Origin: Artemia franciscana
Lineage: Eukaryota > Arthropoda > Branchiopoda > Anostraca > Artemiidae
NCBI RefSeq assembly: GCF_032884065.1
Contig: NW_027062665.1
Span: forward strand, 2,332,266-2,396,265
Direction of reading: 5' to 3'
Length of the DNA: 64,000 bases
Numbering within the stretch: the first letter of the stretch is position 1; every line of letters starts with the position of its first letter. Shown one piece after another: positions 44,276 through 54,400 of the stretch. The notes under the pieces were generated by a model. That model had not been told where the DNA came from. It saw only the letters and a list, made by a program, of their open reading frames with translations, and did not search any database. The translations under genes and the position numbers were made by a program.

Positions 44276-46089
44276 GAAATGGACGAATCATATCCACAAA
44301 ATATGGGCAAGCAAAACACCGTATCAAAATCTCTGATGTCACATATCACATATCTGATGTCTGATATCAAAATCCTAATAAGGGCATTTACTAAAACAAG
44401 GGAGGGAAACTACCCCGAGTCTCCTCTGTCTCCACCGATAATTGTCGCCACTGAGTCTTTGCCAAAGAAAACTGAGAATGTCCTACTATCTGGCCATTAG
44501 GCAGGTATAAAGGAAGCTCAAGAAAGAATGTGTGTCTTGAGTGTCGTACATGGTAGACGTATAATTTTTTTTCCATTTCCTGTCCAGATTCACTGGCAAA
44601 AGGGTGTGAAGCAATTCATGATGTCGTTGTCAATTTTTTGTTAATTATTTTACACATACCATCTACATCTTTTAAAATAAACCGCAAAAGTTTAGTTGCC
44701 AAAATTTCACTTTTTAATCTACTTTCATTTTTAATTTTATTCATTACGAAAAACTAGATACCATGACCGTATAATAAACCTTAACGACAATTATAGTAAT
44801 TCTAGTCAAGTGTACTTATTAAAATTATAAACGCAAGTTATAGTTTCATATTAAATTAAATTACTTTAAACAGTAGTATTCAGCATTTAGGCTGTTAATT
44901 TATTTCCAATTGTTTTATTTGTGTTTTTTTCTGCTTCTATTCTGTTAAAACAAGCAACCAATAATTTGCTATATAGAAAATTATGAGAACCCTGAAACTC
45001 TAAATTTTAGAGGGAGGTTCTTCTCAATCTTAATAGTTAACTTTAGCGGAGCAGATGTTGTAAGGATAACTTGCAATACTTTTAAAATGCAAACTAATTC
45101 CATTAATACCATTCAGATTAGCGTCTCTACTACCATAAATTATTATTAGTTACAATGAGTCCAGATATAATAAAATTTATTGCTATTTTGTGTCAACTAC
45201 TGCGCTAAACAAGTATGACTACATTAAACAGAATTCTATGATAAAAGTGACGACGAAGAGCCATTTACTGACCTAGAAAACTGTCCTGCGTGTTGAACAC
45301 ATAGATTTATTACTTTAATAGATAGATAGATACCATCAGATACAGATTGATAATAGATAGCATGGTATACATAGGCAAGTGAATGAACAGCTAACAGTAC
45401 TGGCGGCAATCAATGGTAATAGTAAACATACCTAAGTAAAAATATTGCCTGCTTTGGACACCCAGGGCATGTGGAGGAACAGTGCAAGGATAAAACGAAA
45501 AAATTACATCTTTCTTCTTTTATAAATTTACATTTCCTTGATAAAATAAATTGATCTACAGCCCAAATAAAGGCATGAGAAGAACTTTTTAAGCTACGGG
45601 CTTTAATCATTTCCCTAGATTTTATAGATTAAAGAAGTATTTGTTTTAAAAGAAAATGTGCTATAAACTATATTCAAAATATACTTTTTCTACAAAAATT
45701 CCTTCCCTTCTTAAGGCATTGTAAGCGTTACTTGCCTTTTCGTTCCAGTCTATTAAACATTCCAGCTGCGTTAAAGATTTATTTTTTAAATAAATGGAAA
45801 GAAAAAGATACTTTTGCGTGAGATTTGACTTATTAAAGGTGGTTAGAGGCTCCCCCTTATATAAAGGATAATTTAAGTTTATTTTTAGTTTTAATATTGC
45901 TCTTTACTTTCTTGTAAATAAACTTTATTTTAACTTTGATTTCTGTTTGATTACTGCTTCCTCAACCCCTTGCTTTTTAGATTTGAGCTGAACCTTTGAC
46001 TAACAATGTTTCAAAAATCAATAATCATTTCTTGTGTCTTGCTTTTCGAAATGAATTGGTATTTTCATAAAGAATATGTCACTTCGCAC
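44276..46089. other. unassigned, with an R1-tail relic near 45830-45915
   Basis: GGCTCCCCCTTATATAAAGG and TTAATATTGCTCTTTACTTT at 45850-45912 are diverged R1 foldback-arm words. The remainder, including the ORFs at 44279-44576 and 45410-45610, is not recognised. Confidence 0.45.
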
Positions 46090-46420
46090 TCTCCGTGGTA
46101 ACGAACCGTATAGAGCAACTCGGCATGATAGTAACCGAAACCCAAAAGAAAGATTTTTTATGACAGTATGTGCTTAAAAAAAATTAGCTTCTTATGGTGA
46201 TTCCAATCTTGTAAAATTCATTTAATTTAGAGTTACTAATTAAATGTTAAGAGTCTGATTTTCTAAAAAGCACCCGAAAGATTTTCTAAAAGACATCCTA
46301 AAACAGCCGGCTGATCTTACTGAAAATCCCACCATCAATTTCAGCATATTTGAGAACCCGAATATACAGGTTTAAAACTCACATCTACAAAATGAGAAAC
46401 TTTAAAATAATGCTAAAAAA
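46090..46420 (+). repeat. R1 partial copy, start region
   Basis: CCGTGGTAACGAACCGT hairpin relic at 46098, then GATAGTAACCGAAACCC, TTATGGTGATTCCAATCTTG, CCACCATCAATTTCAGCATA and CATCTACAAAATGAGAAAC. Confidence 0.75.
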
Positions 46421-47084
46421 TTAGAAGAAGGTTCATTCAAACAAAGATTGAAATTTTTAGTAAACTCTTTAAGTTGCAGAAATGACTCTGCCTCAGCAAA
46501 GTAGCGTTTCTAGCCCTTTCGTGGCACAAAACTATAATTTTGCCCCAAAAAGGACCAAGTTGCAATCTATTGACAATTCTGAGGTGGTAATTCGACTTAA
46601 AATTATCGAAAACCAATATATCGAGCTTCCCAGTTAGAGAAGAAGTAATTACGTGAAATAGCTCATACATTCTCAAAAATTTATGTAGTCAGTACAAATC
46701 GCGGTTAAAATTGACATTTTTTGAAACTTCGTTTAACAAAGTTAGTTCACTTGGTGTTTGATAAAATTATGTGCAATGATATTTAATTGCGCATCAGGTA
46801 TAATGGAGGATGGATGGTGGTTTATTGTGTTGGTTGATGAGGGGAGGGGGGTGGGAACAAACAAAAGCACCTATGTTCAACCTTAGTAAAATGAAAGGAA
46901 ATACGAGATTAATTTCTTCCCCCCAGACCCTCTTTTATATTTATAAAAAAACAATCGAAGTTAAAAAATTTACTTTTTAAGGGAGGAGATGCAGACGCCC
47001 CACCACCTATAGGAAAGACAACAACCCATTTTATCAGGCACTGAGTGACTTTGTAAAATGGAGCTTCAAAATAAATGCTTCAAA
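46421..47084. other. unassigned; one minus-strand ORF
   Basis: The minus ORF at 46437-46676 (79 codons, containing FDNFKSNYHLRIVNRLQLG) is protein-like in style but unplaced. A pyrimidine tract ending CTGGGAAG precedes part of it. I could not decide whether it is an exon. Confidence 0.35.
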
Positions 47085-47240
47085 ATAAATTAAAATATCA
47101 AAATAATTCAAATAAATATTAAAATCAAATCAAATATCAAATCAAATCAATATCAATATCAATATCAATATCAATATCAAATCAAATCAATATCAATTTG
47201 ATATAAAATCAAATATCAAAATAAATCAAAATAAATTAAC
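47085..47240. repeat. ATCAAT/AAATCA hexamer-type microsatellite
   Basis: Runs of ATCAAT and AAATC units, including six consecutive ATCAAT words near 47150-47178. Confidence 0.95.
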
Positions 47241-47384
47241 TGCATCTGTATGCACTGCACAACTTAAAAGAGCAAATGGGCTATCACGCGGTAGTTCTGC
47301 CTCTGATCCTGGGCAAAAAAACAGAATACCCAGCTTTACAAACAAGGGTTTTTTTCTTGAGAATTAAATAAAAAAGTAATCTCA
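47241..47384. other. unassigned spacer
   Basis: No recognised feature. Confidence 0.4.
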
Positions 47385-48365
47385 AATGAAAGTAAAGAGC
47401 GATTTATACTTTAGACAAACAGATATAATTACAAGTATGAAGGGGATTACCCCCTTTTCAGTACCCCATGTTTTCCGATAGAGTTTGAGTATTTCAACTC
47501 AATGCTTTAATAACTAATGCTCAAATACGAGTTCAATCGAAATGAGATGGAGAAGCTCAAGAATAGAAACAATTATTGATATTTATTTCCTTTAAACAAT
47601 CAAACAGTTTGTGGCAAGTATAACAGTCAAACAGTATAAGCAAGGAGCGATGCGGCTGAGTAGTAACCGAAACTCAAAGAAACAGAGTTTCGGTAGCAAT
47701 GGGTAAGTCAAAAGGGCTGGATTTGGATACAGATTTAGAGCACAAGGAAATTCTTCAACTTTAATGTTATCCATCAATAGTTACCAGCATGAGAAAATAT
47801 TCCCAATTTTCGAAAAAGGGGGGACACCTCGAAAAAATCTTGTGATCTTGATGCAATTTGCATTATCAGATTCAGCTTATCAGAGAACCTCACTGTAGAG
47901 GTCTCAAGCTCTTATATACAAAAATGTAGAAATTCGCTCCTTTTTTTTTTACCAGAATGTGATTATCGGATCATGTCATCACGGATCCGTGTTCAGTTTT
48001 TTTTTTGCAGGAATGATAATATCCAATTAGTTATCCTATACAATCAGAATATGGCCCATTTTTGTCAAAAATCCAAAGTTCTAGTGCCATTTTCAAGTGA
48101 CCAAAAATACTGGAGGGCAGCTAGCCCCCAATATACATGGGAGAATCTTTCCATGAAGGAATTTTCATGAAGGGACGTTGCATCAAGGGGGAGATGGATT
48201 TCTTGAAATCATTTAAAAGACGATCTGATATTAAAAAAAAAGAAAATTTTCAGCTGAAAGTAAGAGATAAGATTAAAACTTAAAACAAACAGAAATTATT
48301 ATGAATATGATAGGTTTTCCCCCTCCTCAATACCTTGGTCTTTCCACTAAAGTATTCTTCGAACT
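47385..48365 (+). repeat. R1 copy with a preceding foldback half-arm
   Basis: 47385-47480 is a foldback arm (AATGAAAGTAAAGAGCGATT, GAAGGGGATTACCCCC). The body runs from GTTTGTGGCAAG (47608) through GTAGTAACCGAAACTCAAAG, CAGATTCAGCTTATCAGAGA, GTTCTAGTGCCATTTTCAAG and ends in the next arm at 48246-48360 (AGCTGAAAGTAAGAG). Confidence 0.8.
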
Positions 48366-48374
48366 TTAAAAAAA

Positions 48375-48730
48375 GATTATCATAGGCAGGGCAATAGTGC
48401 TGCCTAAGTATAGAGCGGTTTGAGCAAAATATATTTTTTATTTTATTTATCTGTTTTTTCTTGTTTTTTTTTTTTTTGTTAGACAAGGGCACTTCGTATC
48501 GAAGGAAATGTTGTAGAAAGTCATTCGATGACTTTCAGTTGGAAATTGAAAGGACTAGTGCCCTTTTTATTAATTGAAAGCGATTAGGGGGTAACTAACT
48601 CCCCTATCACGCCTAGCATTTCCCTTAACATATCTAATTAAAAATTGAGATAGCTAGTTTGTTCACCGTAGTTAAAAGGTCTGGAAATTACTTTTTTGAG
48701 GATGAACCCCCCCACAACCCTCAGTGTTAG
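48375..48730 (+). repeat. R1-related repeat (second subfamily), third copy
   Basis: ATCATAGGCAGGGCAATAGT, GGGCACTTCGTATCGAAGGA, GGACTAGTGCCCTTTTTATT, GATTAGGGGGTAACTAACTC and CACAACCCTCAGTG match 30900-31490 and 31640-32210. Confidence 0.75.
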
Positions 48731-49415
48731 GGCTGCATGTGATGCCATGGGGGCAATAAAATGTTGTTATATAAAATGTTGTTATTCGCAGGAACTTCGG
48801 AGGTGGCCCATTTGATTGGTAATCGGAATTTATAGTGCCTTTCTTGAGATTCAAAGGGATAAGACGGCCTATGACCCCCTCCCACCAAACAAAAAACACC
48901 TCGTATTATCACGAAATGTATCTGACAGAAATTTTGAGATGACAAATTTCTTGTCACAGAGACTTCTAAAAGGGCTAATACGATTAGAAATTAAAAGGGC
49001 TAGTGCTCTTTTTAATAGTCAACCTTGATTGGAGGGCAACCAACCCCCATCCCACAACCACCATTTCCCTGAAAGTAGTATCCCCAAGACAGTTTCAAAG
49101 GAAGCCCTATTCCTGAATTCCACGGGAGCTCCATCTCATTATTCCATGACAGCCAGCAGGTGCCTGTTACATCATAGGGAATGTCTACTGTTGTATGGTA
49201 CATAATAGAGCGTGTTTAAAAGACCTACGAGGGCAAGGGAAACAAATCTTCAGGATTTCTAAGATTGTTACATAATAGTCTTTAAAACTTTCAGGGGCTT
49301 ATCGCAGGATTTCTTTGAGTGAAACCAAAAAGTTTCTTCCATTCTTTAAAAAATCTCCAGGGGGCAGGAAAACCTTCAGAGCCCGCTAGTGGGGGACCTT
49401 CAAGACACCAGACCC
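48731..49415. other. unassigned
   Basis: 48810-49050 repeats R1-style phrases (GCTAGTGCTCTTTTTAATAG, GATTGGAGGGCAACCAACCC), so part is another R1-related relic. 49210-49400 carries CTTCAGGATTTC and CCTTCAGAG words similar to the 91-bp repeat at 6935-7225 in inverse orientation. Confidence 0.5.
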
Positions 49416-49560
49416 TAACGAGCCATTCCAGCTGGCCCCTACCAAACAATTCTAACTAGGCCCTAGTAAGCAATTCCAATGGGGTCCCAGCATCCAATTT
49501 CATTGGGGAACCTAGAATAAAATTTAACCGGCATCCCGAGCGAGCGATTCCAACAGGCTC
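49416..49560. repeat. short tandem repeat, about 26-bp unit
   Basis: CATTCCAGCTGGCCCCTA, CAATTCTAACTAGGCCCTAG, CAATTCCAATGGGGTCCCAG, CAATTTCATTGGGGAACC and CGATTCCAACAGGCTCCGA follow each other at about 26-bp steps. Confidence 0.85.
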
Positions 49561-49599
49561 CGAACAACCGAACGTTTTTTAAGACGTTGTATCGATTTC

Positions 49600-52490
49600 T
49601 TTCTTCGTGAAACTTATACATTAACGTTTTCCCCTCGGAAAACTGATTTTGCTTATGGAGCATTATGTGCACTGAGTTTTGTTCGTGGAACTTGTTGCGT
49701 ACTGAGTTTCATTCATGAAACGCAACGCATGCTGGTTTATCTCTTTTTGGACTTGTACATTGATTTTTCTCCTTGTGACACTGATTTTTTTTTCTTGGAG
49801 CTTGTTGCGTGATGATTTTTGTTCCTGGAGCTTGTTTTATGTTGACTTTTTTATTCCTAAATCTTGTATAATAATTTTTCTTCTCGTGAAACTGATTTTG
49901 TTCATAGAACTTGTTGCCTGCTGATTTTTGTTCATGGAACTTCCTGCATTTTGATTTTTCTTTAGACTTATTGCACTATGATTTTTCACGAGGAGAAAAA
50001 TCAATGTACAAGTTTCATGAGGAGAGATATCTACAAGCAACAAATTTCACGAACAAAATTCACTATGCAACAAGTTCCACGAAGAATAATCAGCACGCAA
50101 CAAGTTCCATGAACAAAATCAGTTTAATGAGCAGAAAGTCAATGTGAAAATTTCACAAAGGAAAAAATCAACTTGTAACAAGTTTCGCGAACAAGTATCA
50201 GCATACAACAAGTTCCACCAATGGAGATCAGCACACAGCAAGTTCCTTGAACCAAATCAGTTTCACGAAGAGAAAAATTAACATGCAATAAGTTTCATGA
50301 GCAGAAATATGCACCTAATAAGTTCAATTAACAAGGTCAGGTTCACGAGGAAAAAAACAATATAAAAGTTTCACAAAGGAAAAAAAACTTCTGCAACAAG
50401 TTTTGCGAATAAAAATCAGCAAACAACAAGTTCCACCAAGAAAGATCAGCACACAATAAGTTCCAAGAGCAAAAACAGTTCCACAAAGAGAAAAATCGGT
50501 TACTAGTTTCACGAAGAAAAAAAATCAGCCTACAAAAATTTTCACGAACAAAAACAGTCCGCTACAATTTCCACGAACAAAACAAATTCCATGAAGAAAG
50601 CCAGTCACGAGGAGGTAAACCAATGCGCAAATTTCACTAGGAAAAAAATCAATAAACAGCTTTCACGAAGTAAAGAATCAACCTGCAACAAGTTTCATGA
50701 AAGAAACAGCAGGGAGCAAGTTCCAAGAACAAAAATCAGGAGGCAATAAGTTTAATGAATAAAATCGATTCTACGAGAAGAAAAATTAATATACAAATTT
50801 CATGAATATAAAAATCAACATACAACAAGTTTTACAACAAAAATCAGTATACAACAAGTTCCATGAACAAAAATCAGCACATAACAAGTTCCATAAACAA
50901 AATCAGCTGCTGTTGATAAAAACACATTATTCATAAGGAAAAAAATCAACATACAACAAGTGTCACGAAATAAGAATCAGCATGCAACAAGTTCCACGAA
51001 CAAAAAATAGCACGAAACAAGCTCCATGAACAATGTATTTTCCCTGCGGAGAAAAATTAATGTTCAAGCTTAACGAACAGAAAAATCAATATGTAACAGG
51101 TTTTACGAACTAAAAATCAGCATGCAACAGGTTCCACGAACATAAAACGGCACGCAAAAAGTTCCGTGGACAAAATCAAATTCAGGAGAAGATAATCAAT
51201 GTATAAGTTTCAAGAACAGAAAAAAACATGCAACAAGTTTAACGAACGAAACTCAGCACACAATAAGATCCATAATAAAAGTAAGCTTCACGAGGTTAAA
51301 AATTCAAGTACAAGTTTCACAAAGAGTTAAACAACAATGCAATAATTTACACGAACAAAATTCAGCACGCAACAAGTTCCACGATTAAAAATCAGTGCAC
51401 AACAAGCTCCATTAATCAAACGAGATTAACGAGGGGAAAAATCAATGTCTAAGTTTCATGAAGAGGAAAATCAACATGCAATAAGTTTCATAAGCAAAAA
51501 TAAGCGCACAACATGTTCAATGAGCAAGATCAGTTCCACGAGGAGAAAAATCAATGTACAAGTTTTGCGAGGAGAGAGATCAACAAGAAACAAGTTTCAT
51601 GAACAAAATTCAGTACGCAACAAGTTCCACGAACAAAATCAGTTTATTTAGTGGAAAAATCAATGTAAAAATTTCACGAAGGAAATAATCAACATGTAAC
51701 AGCTTAGAGAACAAAAATCAGTATACAACAAGTTCCATGAACGAAATCAGTTTTACGAAGCGAAAAAACAAACATGCAATAAGTCTATTGAGCAAAAATA
51801 AGCACGCAACAAGCGCAATGATCAGGATCAGTTTCATGAGGAGAAAAATCAATATTAAAGTTTCACGAAGGAAAAAATCAACCTGCAACAAGTTTCGCGA
51901 ACAAAAATCAGCACAAAACAGGTTCCATTAACAAAATCAGTTTCGTAAAGAAAAAAATCAATTTACTAGTTTCACAAAGAGAAAAAATCAACTTGCAAAA
52001 AGTTTCACAAACAAAACTTACTACGCTAAAAGTTCCACTCAAGCTGTTCAATGAACAAAATCAGTTACACGAGGAAGAAAATCAATATACAAGCATCACA
52101 AAAAGAAAAATCAAAATGCAACGAGTTTCAAGAACAAAAATCAGCACACAAGAAGCTCCATGAAGAAACCAGTGTTTCGAGGAGGTAAATCAATATAAAA
52201 ATTTCACTAGGACAAAATTCAGTCTACAACTTTCACGAAGTGAAAAGTCAACATGCAACAAGTTTAATGAACAAAAACAAAACAGCACGGAGTAAGTTCT
52301 ACGAATAAAAACCAGAACACAAAAAGTTTAATGAATAAAATCAATTTCATGAGAAGAATTATTAATAAATAAGTTTCATGAATAGAAAACCAACATGCAA
52401 CAAGTTTCATTAACAAAAATCAGCACACAACAGTTTCCATTAACAAAAATCACCATGCTAAAAGTTACATAAACAAAATTAGTTACTTGT
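49600..52490. repeat. 2.9-kb satellite of 25-30-bp monomers with a strand switch
   Basis: The consensus monomer is close to AACAAGTTCCACGAACAAAA plus ATCAGCACGC, with shorter variants around TTTCACGAGGAGAAAAATCA. Some 100 monomers are present. From about 49600 to 49985 they lie in reverse orientation (CTGATTTTTGTTCATGGAAC); from 49990 on they are forward. The junction is a palindrome, GATTTTTCACGAGGAGAAAAATC in sense. Because 30 is divisible by 3, short ORFs with N-K-F-H-E-Q-N decapeptide-like repeats appear in both orientations, but they break at every 25- or 29-bp monomer. Confidence 0.95.
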
Positions 52491-52529
52491 GGAAAAAATG
52501 CGGTGAACGAAACCATTTGGAAATTAACG

Positions 52530-52660
52530 ACTATCTGAGTTTGTTGTACTCATAAGGACTTTACTTTAATTTTTATGTTCAGTTGTGAACTAAAACACTC
52601 AGAATTTACCAACTAGCTGAGTTTTGTACTCAAAAGGATATTTATAAAGTTTTTGATGAA
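52530..52660. repeat. about 85-bp tandem pair (first site)
   Basis: TTTGTTGTACTCATAAGGAC and AACTAAAACACTCAGAATTT, followed by TTTTGTACTCAAAAGGAT, repeat with a period of about 83 bp. The same unit recurs at 53565-53720. Confidence 0.75.
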
Positions 52661-53564
52661 AAATCCTCTTCATACATGTCTGACCATTAAAAAAGTCTGT
52701 TTAATTTTTTTTTACTCCTTGACCCAGCTCTATTGAAAATCTAAGATGAAAGTAATATGTAAAAATCGATTTGATGCAAAATACAAAAGCAAAAACAGTT
52801 TTATAAGTACAATGAGTAATAAGATTTGGCATAAATTGATATATATGAGTTCTTTCAGAACGATGATGACTTCTTGTATTCCCCATTTCATTTATACAAA
52901 TTTCTCTGTCTTTTCTCAATGAATGGGAAAAATTCCTTTTGGGGACTCTGCTTTTCTGTATCTCTTATTTTACTCTTCCTGATCCCATTCCAGTATACTG
53001 CACCTCCTTTTCCAAGGGCTTAGCTGTACTTTTGAGCTTTCATGGAACAGTAATGGCACCCTTTCTTCCACTGTTTTCTTACTTGACCAATCTAAAACTG
53101 ATTTTTTCTCCATTGTAGCTTATTTCATCTCATTTAGTATTTATCTCCTCATCTCTTCCAGATTCACTTTATCTATTCCAATGTTTTCATGTTCGAATTT
53201 GGTTGCTTTAGACTCATCAGAATTGGAAAAATCATAATAACAGCCTTGACAGTTGCTATAGTCGCAGAAAAAGTTGTTTTTATTTCAAAATTTCCATCCA
53301 TCATATCTTAGTTCGAAACTAGCAGTGCGATTCCTTTCAGTAAAAAGTATAAGATAATGACAGGTTAAGATTAAAGATATCTATTGGTTAAAATTCTTTA
53401 CATTATCCACAAATTACATATCATTACGCTACATAAATTACATGGATAATACATTATCGCTATGATATAGCATAAATAGCATACATAGCATGTAGAGTCC
53501 TATGATATAGCATAAATTTATCAGTTTTTGATGCAGTTATCATGAAAAAGTATGCCTCTTGAAA
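52661..53564. other. unassigned; short GATATAGCATAAAT repeats at the end
   Basis: No recognised gene. Around 53395-53522 the words ACATAAATTACAT and CTATGATATAGCATAAAT are repeated. Confidence 0.45.
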
Positions 53565-53720
53565 TCCACTAAGCCAACAAATTAAGTTTGTTGTACTCAA
53601 TGGTGCTTTTATTAAATTTTTATACACAGTCAGCAACTAAAACACTCAGAATTTATCTACTAGCTGAGCTTGTTGTACTTAAAAAGGGCTTTTATTAAAT
53701 TTTTTATACATAGTCGGGAG
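53565..53720. repeat. about 86-bp tandem pair (second site)
   Basis: TTGTTGTACTCAATGGTGCT and TTGTTGTACTTAAAAAGGGC each precede TTTTATTAAATTTTTATAC-ACAGTC sequence; ACTAAAACACTCAGAATTTA lies between. Same unit as 52530-52660. Confidence 0.8.
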
Positions 53721-54129
53721 TCGTCTGGATTACCTAACTGTTATACACCTTCCACAGAGAGTGAAAGTCGCCATCTAGTATTGTTGCTCTGCATTTATTG
53801 TTTTAGTAAGTTTCTAGCATTTTTTTCTAGAAAGTTTCTAGCAAAGTAGCAATATCAGAAATATCAGTTTTATTCCTATTTTTAGACCCAAATCGAACGG
53901 GCATGGAGGTCGATTACATTATTTGTGGGCTGTCTTTATGTATTAAATATTTAAATAAAATTCTAGGTCAGTATATGTAAAAACGTGTATAGATGTGTCA
54001 AACTTCATGAATCATCACATAGGTAAATTTCTAAATAAATTAAAAAATAAAATGTTCTGAATACAAAAACACTTATTTGTTATAGATTTATATCAACAAA
54101 TATAAATACATGGAAGGGCGGTAAATGTG
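53721..54129. other. unassigned
   Basis: A doubled AAGTTTCTAGCA word occurs at 53810-53842. Nothing else is recognised. Confidence 0.4.
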
Positions 54130-54400
54130 GAGAAATTAGAAAAATGAGGTGTTTTCATCTTACGATCGGGTTATCGGATCTTAATGAAATTTGATATTTA
54201 GAAAGAACTTGTGTCTTAGAGCTCTTATTTTAAATCCTAACTGGATTCTGTGACATTGAGGAGAGATGGACGGGGAAACTGGAAATCTTGGAAAATGCTT
54301 AGAGTTGAGAGATCGGGATGAAACATGGTGGGAACAACAAACACAAGTCCTAGATACGTTATTGACATAGTCACAAGTGCCATATGAGCTCTATGCTTTT
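54130..54400 (-). repeat. single inverted copy of the 33.4-34.6 kb 300-bp unit
   Basis: On the minus strand: AAGTGCCATATGAGC edge words at 54373, then GACTTGTGTTTGTTGTTCCC, CCCGATCTCTCAACTCTAAG, TTTTCCAAGATTTCCAGTTT, and TATCAAATTTCATTAAGATC, in the order seen at 33.4-34.6 kb. Confidence 0.85.

Noticed and set aside
49600-52490. CRISPR-like array (short repeats of about 30 bp)
   Set aside because: Monomers abut without unique spacers, vary in length, and the context is eukaryotic.
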